This document shows positions 1 to 7,691 of a stretch of DNA of 24,818 nt, one piece after another; position 1 is the stretch's first letter, and the number at the start of each line of letters is the position of its first letter. The stretch is taken from the NCBI GenBank assembly GCA_030146875.1, contig JASLAX010000033.1:1-24818 (forward strand). Reading direction: 5' to 3'. The notes under the pieces were generated by a model, which saw nothing but the letters and a program-made list of their open reading frames with translations, did no database searches and was not told where the DNA came from. Origin of the DNA: Longimicrobiaceae bacterium (GTDB lineage: Bacteria > Gemmatimonadota > Gemmatimonadetes > Longimicrobiales > Longimicrobiaceae). The translations under genes were made by a program, and so were the position numbers.

Positions 1-1240
1 GCTCCGGATCCCCCGCGGGCGGGCTGCCGTCCGTGTCCGCGTCGTCCGGCTCGCTCGCGCCGACCACGTAGGGGCCGGCCTCGGGCCCCGCGCCCTCGTC
101 CCGCGGCACCACGTCGATGCCGCCGGCCGGGGCGACGGGGACGTCCGGGGCGCCGCCGCCCGGCCCGCCGCCCCCGTCCGGGGGCCCGTCGGGTCCGCCG
201 TCGTCGGGGGGAGGGGGCCCGTCGGCCGCGTCCTCGGGCGCGGGGAGCGGCGCGTCGCCGTCCTCCGCGTCGGTGCCCAGGGGCGCCTCGGGGGCGGGGA
301 CGAGCGTGTGCAGCATGTCGGCGAGTCGCTTCTGGATCTCCTCCGGCGCGGCACCGCCCGAGACCATCGTCTGCAGGTCCATCATCCCCGCCGCGAGCTG
401 CATCCGCGCCTGGGTGGTCTGCTCCCCCGCCTTCACCTGCGCCGCCCGCTCGCGCGCCGCCAGCATCTCCTTGTTGCTCCCGCGCACGAGCTGCTCCAGC
501 GTGTCCACCAGCCGGTCCAGGATGCTGTAGACGGCGGACGCGGAGAAGCCGCCCAGCATGGCCAGCGTGGGCTTGGTGAAGGTCTCCTCGCCGCCCTGGT
601 CGACGGGGATCAGCGTCACCAGGATCAGCCCCGCGATCACCCCCAGGATGAAGCGGATCCAGTACGACACCTCGTACTGCGGGTCGTAGTTGCGGGCGGC
701 GATGAACTGGTTGGCGCGGTACAGGGCGGCGAAGGCGGCTCCCATCCCGGCGGCCGACATGAAGAAGAGCTGGTTCAGCAGCAGCGGAAGCCCCGCGCTG
801 TGCAGGATGTTGCCCGTGTCGACGCTGGAGTTCACGTCGGGCGACAGCCCGATGCCGATGAACGACACCACGCAGAACAGCGCCACGGCCAGCATCCGCC
901 GCACCAGCGGCACCGGCCCCAGGAAGCCCCAGAAGCCGCCGACCACGCGCTGGTCCTCCAGCAGCACCACCGCCTCGGGCGTGGCGGGGGCGATGATGCT
1001 GGCGAGCTGCTCGTGCGCGTTGGTCAGGCGCCGCACGTTCAGCGCGGGGCGCACCGCCTCGACCCCGTCGCCGCCCGCCGCGTCGGCCACCCGGCGGTTC
1101 CCCTCCTCCACCACCTCGGCCACGGCGCCGGGGACCCGCATCCCCGACGAGAGCGCGTGGCGGATCATCCCGTTGCACTCCCTCAGGATCTGGTGCGTCA
1201 GCGTCTGGTCCTCGGTCATCGGGCGGGTCGAGCGTGGCAT
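1..1240 (-). CDS. Uncharacterised four-helix membrane protein, C-terminus cut by window edge
   Basis: I do not recognise the family. The frame is open from an ATG at 1240 to the left edge (about 413 codons seen). Seen in the translation: a soluble N-terminal part (residues 1-110), four hydrophobic segments at about 115-132, 150-173, 192-213 and 224-241, a charged helical stretch that may form a coiled coil (245-315), then a long Pro/Gly/Asp-rich acidic tail from about 316 onward. GGAGGA lies only 3 bases before the ATG; a second ATG at 1219 (MTEDQ) is a possible alternative start. The gene lies downstream of the ion-channel-like gene on the same strand, but a strong hairpin separates them, so it probably has its own promoter. 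Its role is unknown; the low-complexity tail suggests a flexible cytoplasmic or periplasmic extension. Confidence 0.8.
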   Translation of the reverse strand, partial: MPRSTRPMTEDQTLTHQILRECNGMIRHALSSGMRVPGAVAEVVEEGNRRVADAAGGDGVEAVRPALNVRRLTNAHEQLASIIAPATPEAVVLLEDQRVVGGFWGFLGPVPLVRRMLAVALFCVVSFIGIGLSPDVNSSVDTGNILHSAGLPLLLNQLFFMSAAGMGAAFAALYRANQFIAARNYDPQYEVSYWIRFILGVIAGLILVTLIPVDQGGEETFTKPTLAMLGGFSASAVYSILDRLVDTLEQLVRGSNKEMLAARERAAQVKAGEQTTQARMQLAAGMMDLQTMVSGGAAPEEIQKRLADMLHTLVPAPEAPLGTDAEDGDAPLPAPEDAADGPPPPDDGGPDGPPDGGGGPGGGAPDVPVAPAGGIDVVPRDEGAGPEAGPYVVGASEPDDADTDGSPPAGDPE

Positions 1241-1401
1241 GGGTCCTCCGTCCGGGGGTCTGGTCCGCGCACGGGGCGCCGGCCCGTGTGAGGGCGGGAG
1301 CGGCGGGCGCGGAGGGGTCCTGGGGAGCGTGCGGTGGAACGCGGCCGGCGCGCGGGGCGGGGGCGGCCCGCCGGGAGAGAAGCCCCGGCTGCACAGGGAA
1401 A

Positions 1402-1439
1402 CGCGGCGGCGGTACCCCGGGAAGGGCGCCGCCGCCGCG
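1402..1439 (-). terminator. Strong hairpin just after the ion-channel-like gene
   Basis: An 11-bp perfect inverted repeat (1402-1412 with 1429-1439) encloses a 16-base loop. It starts about six bases after the stop codon of the minus-strand gene ending at 1445. On the minus strand it is followed by TTTCCC, a weak pyrimidine tail. It is read as an intrinsic terminator. Confidence 0.55.
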
Positions 1440-1444
1440 GTCGG

Positions 1445-2884
1445 TCAGAAGAAGGTGTAGAACGTCGTCGCGAGCAACGCTCCCAGCAGGATGGGCCAGT
1501 ACAGCACCTTCGGCAAGAAGTTCTCTTCCCAGTCGATGAACCGCACCCGCACGCTGGACGAGAAGAGGATGAAGTTCGTGCTGACCAGCAGCAGCGCCAG
1601 GTACAGGTAGAAGTAGAAGTACTCCAGGTACACCACGCCCTGCGCGGCCAGCGCGTTGCGCAGCGAGACCTGCGAGAAGATGACGATGAAGAAGAGCGAG
1701 GCGCAGTACGCCAGCACGGTGGACGTGTTGAAGCCGTAGGCCGACGCCCGCTCGGCGTCCTTCGTCACCAGCACCAGCACCGCGAACACCATGATGGCCA
1801 CCACCAGCGGCGGGATCATGTACGCGATGAAGGCGTCCAGGAAGTTGCGGCGCAGCGTGACGTTGTAGTACACCTCGGGAAAGGAGTGCTGCCCCTGGTA
1901 CGCGCGGATGCCGAAGTTGGTGGCGTACGAGTTCAGGCGGTAGGTGAAGCAGGTCCCCTCCACCTCCCAGCTCTCCAGCACGAAGTCGTGCTCCAGCCCC
2001 GCACGGTCCTCGAACCCGGTCGCGCGGTACGCGCCCAGGTCGGGCACCAGCACCACGTTGCGGTCGAAGTCCTTGTGCCACAGCCGGATCCACACGTCCT
2101 GCCGGTCGAACGGGTACTGCGAGTAGAAGAAGGTCTGCCGCAGGGTGGTCTTGAAGTACCACCCGATCACCTCGCCCCCCTCCGGGTCGGGGCGGCGGTA
2201 CGCCTCCTCCACCTCGGCCAGGTCGCCCTCCGGCAGCACGAAGCCGCGCGAGATGCTGTCGGGCACGTCCTTCCCGTAGCGCTGCCAGACGTAGCCCGTG
2301 ACGGTGACGTCGTAGGCGCTGGAGAACTGGATGGACTGCAGGAAGATGCCGGTGGGCACGTAGACCGGGCGGGCCTCCACCCCGTCGCGCGCGGAGGCGC
2401 CCGAGTGGTGGCGCAGGAAGTCCGCGACCGCGGCCGGCGAGTCGACGCGCGTCCCCGGGCACAGCCCCTCGCCCACGTGGCTCACCGTCAGGTGCCAGAT
2501 GCGCCCCATGGCGACCAGCGCGAGCAGCGAGAAGACGGACGAGACCAGCCACATCCGCCGGTGCATCTCCGTTCCGCGCAGGCGCAGCACCAGGGCCGCC
2601 ACGCCGGTCAGCACCGCCACCAGCAGCACGCTCGCGATCATCTGCCTGCGGCGGGACCGGTCGTGCTCGGTGAGCTTCCTTCCGAAGGGCCGGTCCGGGC
2701 GCAGCACCGTGGCGACCCGCGCCGCCGCCCCCGCCGCGGCGGCGTCCACGCTTCGCGGCGCGGGGGCACGGGCCTCCGCCGCCGGGCTCGCGGCGAGCGG
2801 GAGCGCGCGTGAGGCGCCCAGCGCCACCGTGCCGCAGAGCAGGGCGAGCGCGAGGAACGGCGGCAGGGAGCGGCGAGGCGACAT
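1445..2884 (-). CDS. Pentameric ligand-gated ion channel (Cys-loop-like) homologue with N-terminal membrane hairpin
   Basis: Probable ligand-gated ion channel of the prokaryotic Cys-loop-like superfamily (GLIC/ELIC/DeCLIC relatives), 479 aa. Residues 1-27 look like a signal peptide. Two hydrophobic helices at about 84-103 and 112-128 precede a beta-rich region (about 135-345) carrying YPFDRQ at 257-262, the hallmark [FY]PFDxQ loop of the ligand-binding domain. Four helices follow, as in M1-M4: 350-374 (with the M1 proline pair in YMIPPL), about 385-405, 416-441 and 460-478. The C-terminus ends right after M4, as usual. Members usually have 310-350 residues in bacteria; the excess here is the signal peptide plus membrane hairpin. 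The paired cysteines of the animal Cys-loop are absent. The ATG at 2884 was chosen because it starts the signal peptide; a GTG at 2986 would add 34 low-complexity residues. Ligand and ion selectivity cannot be read from the sequence. Confidence 0.75.
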   Translation of the reverse strand: MSPRRSLPPFLALALLCGTVALGASRALPLAASPAAEARAPAPRSVDAAAAGAAARVATVLRPDRPFGRKLTEHDRSRRRQMIASVLLVAVLTGVAALVLRLRGTEMHRRMWLVSSVFSLLALVAMGRIWHLTVSHVGEGLCPGTRVDSPAAVADFLRHHSGASARDGVEARPVYVPTGIFLQSIQFSSAYDVTVTGYVWQRYGKDVPDSISRGFVLPEGDLAEVEEAYRRPDPEGGEVIGWYFKTTLRQTFFYSQYPFDRQDVWIRLWHKDFDRNVVLVPDLGAYRATGFEDRAGLEHDFVLESWEVEGTCFTYRLNSYATNFGIRAYQGQHSFPEVYYNVTLRRNFLDAFIAYMIPPLVVAIMVFAVLVLVTKDAERASAYGFNTSTVLAYCASLFFIVIFSQVSLRNALAAQGVVYLEYFYFYLYLALLLVSTNFILFSSSVRVRFIDWEENFLPKVLYWPILLGALLATTFYTFF

Positions 2885-3124
2885 GGCGAGTGATCCGTCG
2901 GGGAGGGGCGCCGGGCCGCCAGGGCGGCCCCGGGACCGGGAGCGGCCCCGGAGGGGAACGCGCCGCGGGGACCCCCGCATCCCCACATCCGCACGCGCGG
3001 AGGGGGCGGCTCCCCGCGCCCCGCGCCCGGCTCACCCATCTCCTCGCCAGAAAAGCGGATAGCGCCCCGCCTGCGAGACGCCGCGTATCACCAGCCGCAG
3101 GAGTGTCCGGAACCATGTGACGCG

Positions 3125-3155
3125 CCCGCCCCGCCGCTCGTCGGCAGGGGACGGG
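3125..3155 (-). terminator. Imperfect hairpin after the YbaK-like gene
   Basis: CCCG, CCC and GCCG on the left arm pair with CGGC, GGG and CGGG on the right arm, with small bulges and a five-base loop. It lies directly downstream of the minus-strand stop at 3158. There is no U-tract, so the call is tentative. Confidence 0.3.
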
Positions 3156-3157
3156 AG

Positions 3158-3622
3158 TCAGCGTGCGATGGACGCGGTGCGCGCGCCGCAGAGGCGGGCC
3201 AGGTCGGCGGGGGCGATCTCCAGGTCCAGGCCGCGGCGCCCGGCGCTGACGTAGACGGCCGGGTGGTCCAGCGCGGTGGCGTCCACCACGGTCGGGAGCC
3301 GCTTGCGCTGCCCCAGCGGCGAGATGCCCCCGGCCACGTACCCGGTCGCGCGCTCCGCCTCGCCCACGTCGGCCATGGCGGCCCGCTTCCCGCCCAGGGC
3401 CGCGGCCAGCGCCTTCAGGTCGAGCTGCCGGTCCACGGGCACGATCGCCACCGCCAGCTTTCCGTCCACCGCCGCCACCAGGGTCTTGAAGACCCGCCGC
3501 GGGTCCAGCCCCAGCTTCTCGGCGGCCTCCAGCCCGTACGCGGGGGCGGCGGGATCGTGGTCGTACTCCAGCACGCGGTGCGGAACGCCGGCCTTTCGCG
3601 CGGCGAGTACGGCGGGTGTCAT
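3158..3622 (-). CDS. ybaK: YbaK/ProX-type aminoacyl-tRNA deacylase (Cys-tRNA(Pro) deacylase family)
   Basis: Cytoplasmic trans-editing enzyme family that hydrolyses mischarged tRNA, typically Cys-tRNA(Pro). The 154-aa length matches stand-alone YbaK proteins. The conserved lysine is present at K46 in the VFKTLV motif, the position essential in characterised YbaK proteins. Further family features are the AIVPVDRQLDLK segment (59-70), the GYVAGGISPLGQ glycine-rich segment (94-105) and a late VYVSAGRRGLDLEI strand (123-136). The ATG at 3622 gives a standard YbaK N-terminus; a longer open frame upstream encodes only Arg/Ala-rich low-complexity sequence and was not used. No clear Shine-Dalgarno is visible. 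An AT-richer TATCCT on the minus strand at 3665-3670 could be a -10 element. The gene faces away from the GGDEF-EAL gene. Whether the substrate is Cys-tRNA(Pro) rather than another tRNA is assumed from the family. Confidence 0.9.
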   Translation of the reverse strand: MTPAVLAARKAGVPHRVLEYDHDPAAPAYGLEAAEKLGLDPRRVFKTLVAAVDGKLAVAIVPVDRQLDLKALAAALGGKRAAMADVGEAERATGYVAGGISPLGQRKRLPTVVDATALDHPAVYVSAGRRGLDLEIAPADLARLCGARTASIAR

Positions 3623-3777
3623 CGGCGGCGAAAGCGGTGCGGGGAGAAACGCGTTGGAGGCGACAGGATAGCGCCGCGGGAACCGGCGCGCGACGGTGCG
3701 GCGACGGTCCCGTTCGGCCGTTTCCTCCGCGCCGTGTCCTCTCCGTGAACGAAACCCTCGGCGGCGGAGCGATCGCG

Positions 3778-3786
3778 TGCTAGATT
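3778..3786 (+). promoter_or_regulatory. Candidate extended -10 element for the GGDEF-EAL gene
   Basis: TGCTAGATT (TG-N-TAGATT) sits 33 bases before the ATG at 3819 in the divergent region with ybaK. No good -35 is seen at the expected distance. The same TAGATT hexamer serves as the proposed -10 of argC in this window. Confidence 0.3.
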
Positions 3787-3818
3787 GCAGGTCCCTTCCA
3801 TCTCCCATCCCGTGGCTC

Positions 3819-6059
3819 ATGCGTACGCACTCTCCGGACGCGCCCGCCGTGGACCCCCCCGCCGCCGTCCCGGCGGCCTCGCGGCCTCCCACGCCTCCCC
3901 GCAGCACCGCCCCCGGTGCGGCGCTCCGACGCGCGGCCGAGCTGGCCCTGCGCGTGGCGAACGCCCCGTTCGCCGCCATCTCGCCGGCCGACGGCGGCGC
4001 CCCCACCGTGGCCGTGGCCGACGGCGCCGCCGACGCCTGGCGCGCGCGCGGCGAGCGCGGGCTGCTCCACACCCTCTGCCGCTACACCGCCGCCTTCGGC
4101 CGGCCGCTGCTGATCGAGGACGCCCGCGAGCACGAGCTGGTGCGCGAGAGCCCGGAGGTGTGGCTGGGCGAGGCGGGGTACGCCGGCGTGCCGGTGCGCA
4201 CCGCGGACGGCGCGGTGGTGGGCACCCTCTGCGTGGCCGACTCGCGCCCGCGGCGGTGGACGGAGGAGGAGGCCAACGGGCTCTCCGCGCTGGCGTCGCT
4301 GGCCGCGCTGGCGCTGGAGCCCGGCGGCCCGCTGACGGCCGTGCCGGCGGTGCGCGGCGCGGCCCACCCGCGGCGCGCCTCGCGCGTGTCGCTGCGGATG
4401 CTGGAGAAGGCCATCGAGACCATGCAGCTCGGGGTGACCATCACCGACCTGAAGGGCCGCATCCTGTACGTGAACCAGGCCGACGCGCGGATGCACGGCT
4501 ACCGCGTGGAGGAGCTGATCGGCAAGCACGCCCGCGTCTTCGCCCCGCCCGAGCACGCGCGCCCCATCGACCGCGAGTCCCTGGAGGACGTGGCGAGCTG
4601 GAGCCGCGAGACCGTGAACGTGCGGCAGGACGGGACCCTGTTCCCCGTGCTGCTGCGCTCCGACGTGGTGCGCGACGCCACCGGCCGCGCGCTGGGGATC
4701 GTGACCTGCTGCGAGGACGTGACCAACCGCAAGCGCATGGAGCGTCAGCTCCTGCAGAACGCCTTCTACCATCCCGTCACCGGCCTGCCCAACCGCGCCC
4801 TGCTGGGGTCGCGGCTGGAGCTCTCCATCGACCGGGCCCGGCGCGGCAGCGCCGTCTTCTCCGTGCTGGTCATCGGCCTGGACCGCTTCAAGCTGGTCAA
4901 CGACTCGCTGGGGCGAGAGGCCGGCGACCAGCTCCTGCTGGCGGTGGCCCGGCGGCTCCGCGAGCGGGTGCGCGCCGACACGCTGGTGGCGCACCTGGCC
5001 GGCGACGAGTTCGCCATCCTGCTGGACGAGACGGACGGGCTGGGAGACGCCGCCCGCGTGGCGCACCGCGTGTCCGACGCGTTCTCGCTCCCCTTCCAGG
5101 TGGAGTCGCGCGAGGTGTTCATGCGCGCCAGCGTGGGCATCGCCCTGAGCCTCACCGGCTACCAGCGCCCCGAAGACGTGCTGCGCGACGCCACCATCGC
5201 CATGTACCGCTCCAAGGCGGCGGGCGAGGGGCAGTACGAGGTGTTCGACGCCGACATGCACGTGCAGGCCATGACGCGCCTGCGCATGGAGACGGACCTG
5301 CGGCGCGCGGTGGACCGCGGCGAGCTGCGGGTGCACTACCAGCCCATCGTGGAGCTGGCCTCGGGGCGCGTGGCGGGGTTCGAGGCGCTGGCCCGCTGGG
5401 AGCACCCCGAGCTGGGGCTGCTGCAGCCGGCCGAGTTCATCCCGCTGGCCGAGGAGACGGGGCTGATCCTGCCCCTGGGGCTCTGGGTGCTGAACGAGGC
5501 CTGCCGGCAGCTCCGCCTGTGGCAGGAGCGCAGCGAGGAGTCGGCGGGGCTCACCATGGCGGTGAACCTCTCCCCGCGGCAGTTCGCGCAGCCCGACCTG
5601 GTGGAGCGCATCGCCGCCATCGTCACCGAGTCGCGGATCGCCCACGGAACGCTGAAGGTGGAGGTCACCGAGAGCGTGATCCTGCACCACTCCGACGACG
5701 CGGTCGAGACGCTGCACCGCCTGAAGGCGCTGGGCATCCAGGTCTACATCGACGACTTCGGCACGGGCTACTCGTCCCTGTCCTACCTGAACCGCCTTCC
5801 CCTGGACGCGCTGAAGATCGACCGCTCCTTCATCCATGGGGCGGACGGAAGCGCCAACCTTCCGCTGGTGCGGATGATCGTGGCGCTGGCGAAGGCGCTG
5901 GACGTGGCCGTGGTGACGGAGGGGGTGGAGACGCTGGAGACGCTGGAGGAGCTGCGCACCCTGCGCTGCGAGTACGGCCAGGGCTTCCTGTTCTCGCGCC
6001 CGCTGGAGAGCGGCGAGATCGAGCACATGGTGGACCGCGTGAACGCCCGCGCCTCGTAG
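3819..6059 (+). CDS. GAF-PAS-GGDEF-EAL c-di-GMP signalling protein
   Basis: 746-aa cytoplasmic protein controlling cyclic di-GMP. Order: a GAF-like sensor (about 32-168), a PAS domain (about 193-305, with LGVTITDLKGRILYVN), a GGDEF domain (about 318-475) and an EAL domain (about 487-740). The GGDEF signature is AGDEF (394-398), with the usual LDRFKLVNDSLG upstream (354-365), so cyclase activity is possible but not assured. The EAL domain keeps its catalytic set: EAL at 522-524, the Asn of AVNLSPRQF (583), Glu of KVEVTES, DDFGTGYSS (645-653), Lys of LKIDRSF, Glu of VTEGVET and Gln of YGQGF. An active phosphodiesterase is therefore expected. No membrane segment is present. The start at 3819 follows a Pro/Ala-rich leader and no strong Shine-Dalgarno. 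It is a single-gene unit with no cognate effector beside it. Confidence 0.93.
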   Translation: MRTHSPDAPAVDPPAAVPAASRPPTPPRSTAPGAALRRAAELALRVANAPFAAISPADGGAPTVAVADGAADAWRARGERGLLHTLCRYTAAFGRPLLIEDAREHELVRESPEVWLGEAGYAGVPVRTADGAVVGTLCVADSRPRRWTEEEANGLSALASLAALALEPGGPLTAVPAVRGAAHPRRASRVSLRMLEKAIETMQLGVTITDLKGRILYVNQADARMHGYRVEELIGKHARVFAPPEHARPIDRESLEDVASWSRETVNVRQDGTLFPVLLRSDVVRDATGRALGIVTCCEDVTNRKRMERQLLQNAFYHPVTGLPNRALLGSRLELSIDRARRGSAVFSVLVIGLDRFKLVNDSLGREAGDQLLLAVARRLRERVRADTLVAHLAGDEFAILLDETDGLGDAARVAHRVSDAFSLPFQVESREVFMRASVGIALSLTGYQRPEDVLRDATIAMYRSKAAGEGQYEVFDADMHVQAMTRLRMETDLRRAVDRGELRVHYQPIVELASGRVAGFEALARWEHPELGLLQPAEFIPLAEETGLILPLGLWVLNEACRQLRLWQERSEESAGLTMAVNLSPRQFAQPDLVERIAAIVTESRIAHGTLKVEVTESVILHHSDDAVETLHRLKALGIQVYIDDFGTGYSSLSYLNRLPLDALKIDRSFIHGADGSANLPLVRMIVALAKALDVAVVTEGVETLETLEELRTLRCEYGQGFLFSRPLESGEIEHMVDRVNARAS

Positions 6060-6168
6060 AGGCGATCGCCCCGCGGAACGTCGGAGGCCCCTGCGCCGCG
6101 AGCGGCCCCGAACCTGCTGTTCCCCGCCGTTCGATCGCTGGTTCGTTCACCTGTGGAGGGGGGAAATC

Positions 6169-6477
6169 ATGGCGACGCAAGCGCGCAGGGCGGGTCGCTG
6201 GGCACGGGTGGTGGCGCTGGCCGGGACGGGTCTGGTGCTCTCGACGGCTCCGGTGACGGCGCAGGGCGACACCGTGACCACGACCACGACGCACCAGGAG
6301 GAGGACCGCGACTTCCCGTGGGGGCTGCTGGGCCTGCTGGGCCTGGCCGGTCTCCTGGGCCGCAAGCGCGAGCGCGACGTCGTCCACACGCACACCGACC
6401 GGGTGCACACCACGCACGCCCCCGGCGACCCCGGCCCCGCCGGGACGACGGGGACCGGCGGCACCACGCGGCTGTAG
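6169..6477 (+). CDS. Small secreted WGxxGxxG family protein
   Basis: 102-aa protein of unknown function. It has a signal peptide (1-32, ending in VTAQG), a Thr-rich linker, and at residue 51 the motif WGLLGLLGLAGLLG followed at once by RKRER. This is the WGxxGxxG pattern: a short hydrophobic glycine-rich helix with a basic stop, similar in layout to C-terminal sorting signals. Unlike a true C-terminal sorting signal, about 35 residues follow, rich in His, Thr, Gly and Pro (VHTHTDRVHTTH). Start choice is firm: GGAGGGGGG lies about 8 bases before the ATG. The gene is followed by a perfect hairpin terminator. It may be membrane-anchored after export; no function is proposed. Confidence 0.85.
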   Translation: MATQARRAGRWARVVALAGTGLVLSTAPVTAQGDTVTTTTTHQEEDRDFPWGLLGLLGLAGLLGRKRERDVVHTHTDRVHTTHAPGDPGPAGTTGTGGTTRL

Positions 6478-6501
6478 CTTCTCGGACGGGCACGAGCGAG
6501 A

Positions 6502-6530
6502 GGGGGCCGGCGCACCACGCGCCGGCCCCC
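6502..6530. terminator. Bidirectional terminator between convergent genes
   Basis: A perfect 12-bp stem (6502-6513 with 6519-6530) with a five-base loop (ACCAC), followed on the plus strand by TTCGCGTTCT. It lies between the WGxxGxxG gene (+) and the ChaN-like gene (-) and could serve both. Confidence 0.8.
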
Positions 6531-6557
6531 TTCGCGTTCTCCACCCTCGACGCCTCG

Positions 6558-7517
6558 TCAGGAGGGCGCCGGCCCCGCGGGAGGCGCGGGGACGAAGACG
6601 ACGAAGTCCGCCCGCCGGCGGTGCTCCCGGACGTCGACCGCGTCCAGGTCCGCCACGGGGACGACCTGCACGGTCACCACGCGCGCGCCGCGGCGCCGCC
6701 GCAGCATGCGGTCCACCACGCCCTGGCGGAAGTCGCTGTGGAAGCCGCCGTTCAGGTGCACGACCAGGGTGCCGGCGGGCGCGGCCTCCAGCGTCCGGAC
6801 GATGGACTCCGCCATCGTCTCGTCCTTGATGCACTGCGCCGCGTACATCCGCTCCAGCGCCGCATCGGCGTCGGGCTGCGGGGCGCCGTGGCCGCCCATC
6901 CCCTCCATCGCCTTGGCGAAGCGCGCGCGGTAGGCGTCGCGCGGGCAGCGGACGTCCGCGGCGGCGAAGGCGCGCTCCTCCGCCGGCAGCGAATCGAGGG
7001 CGGAGAGGCCGCCCCGGGCCACGCGCGAGGCGATGCGGCGGGGGACGTTCGCGGCCAGGACCGGCCACCGGCGCTCCCGCGCCAGCTCCACCATGGGGCG
7101 GTAGTCCGTCGCGTACCGCGGCCACGGCCGCGAGGCGGCGAGCGCGGCCGCCTCGGCCGTGCGCCCGGCCAGGTAGCCGTCCAGCGCCGGCTGCACGTCG
7201 CGCTCGAACATCTCCAGCGACAGGACCACTCCGCCGCGGCGGCGCGCGATCGCCTCCAGCAGGGCGAGCTGGGCCCGGTGCGTGGCGGGGTCGTCGTGCC
7301 GCTCGCCGACGAACACCACCTCCGCCGCCGACGCCCGCGCCGCCAGCGTCTCGAAGTCCGAGAAGCGCCCGGCGCGCGCGTCCCACACGCGCTGCGGCAG
7401 GTAGCCCGACGCCTGCGCCTGGGCCTGGGCCTGGGCGGAGACGAGGAGGGCGAGCACGAGCGTCGCCAGCAGGCGCACGTCGAGAGGTCGGGCGAGGGTC
7501 ACGGCCGGGCTCCGCAT
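6558..7517 (-). CDS. ChaN-like secreted protein (haem-binding uptake family)
   Basis: 319-aa exported protein of the ChaN/Tiki-like family, whose Campylobacter ChaN member binds haem. Seen: a signal peptide (about 1-37) that includes an Ala-Gln dipeptide run (AQAQAQAQ) encoded by a CCTGGG hexamer repeat at about 7417-7436. Then come the family motifs FVGERHDDPATH (69-80) with the conserved Glu/His, LSLEMFERDVQ (about 99-109), a NVPRRIA segment and, near the end, VVHLNGGFHSDFRQGV with a conserved late His. No lipobox cysteine is present, so it is periplasmic or secreted rather than a lipoprotein. The ATG at 7517 begins the signal peptide; no Shine-Dalgarno is evident. It is divergent from the serpin gene. 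Haem binding is a family-level inference only. Confidence 0.82.
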   Translation of the reverse strand: MRSPAVTLARPLDVRLLATLVLALLVSAQAQAQAQASGYLPQRVWDARAGRFSDFETLAARASAAEVVFVGERHDDPATHRAQLALLEAIARRRGGVVLSLEMFERDVQPALDGYLAGRTAEAAALAASRPWPRYATDYRPMVELARERRWPVLAANVPRRIASRVARGGLSALDSLPAEERAFAAADVRCPRDAYRARFAKAMEGMGGHGAPQPDADAALERMYAAQCIKDETMAESIVRTLEAAPAGTLVVHLNGGFHSDFRQGVVDRMLRRRRGARVVTVQVVPVADLDAVDVREHRRRADFVVFVPAPPAGPAPS

Positions 7518-7691
7518 GCGGGGGAGAGGATCGGTGGAGGCCGTCGTCGTGCGCCGACGCGGCCGGGGTAGGATGCGCGTCCGCCGCCTCCGGCGGAAGG
7601 GGGAGCTTCCGTCAGAAGCGCCCAGGGGCGTACGTTGCACGGTGCGGACCCATCGCGAGGTCTCCCCCCTCCCTCCCGCCGCCACGCCCCG

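Noticed and set aside
2885..2986. GTG start adding 34 residues to the ion-channel-like protein
   Set aside because: The added sequence is Arg/Gly/Pro-rich and would place the signal peptide internally; the ATG at 2884 gives a normal exported N-terminus.
3056..3670. GGCGCTATCC words on the minus strand near 3056-3065 and 3665-3674 as a shared promoter motif for the ion channel and ybaK genes
   Set aside because: No -35 element at a proper distance in either place, so not annotated as promoters.
3780..6026. 748-codon open frame on the minus strand opposite the GGDEF-EAL gene
   Set aside because: Composition is His/Arg/Leu/Gln-rich without family features; it is the antisense shadow of a well-supported gene in high-GC DNA.
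7417..7436. CCTGGG hexamer repeat in the ChaN-like gene as a phase-variation switch
   Set aside because: The unit is a multiple of three, so copy changes only alter the Ala-Gln run in the signal peptide and cannot switch the frame.
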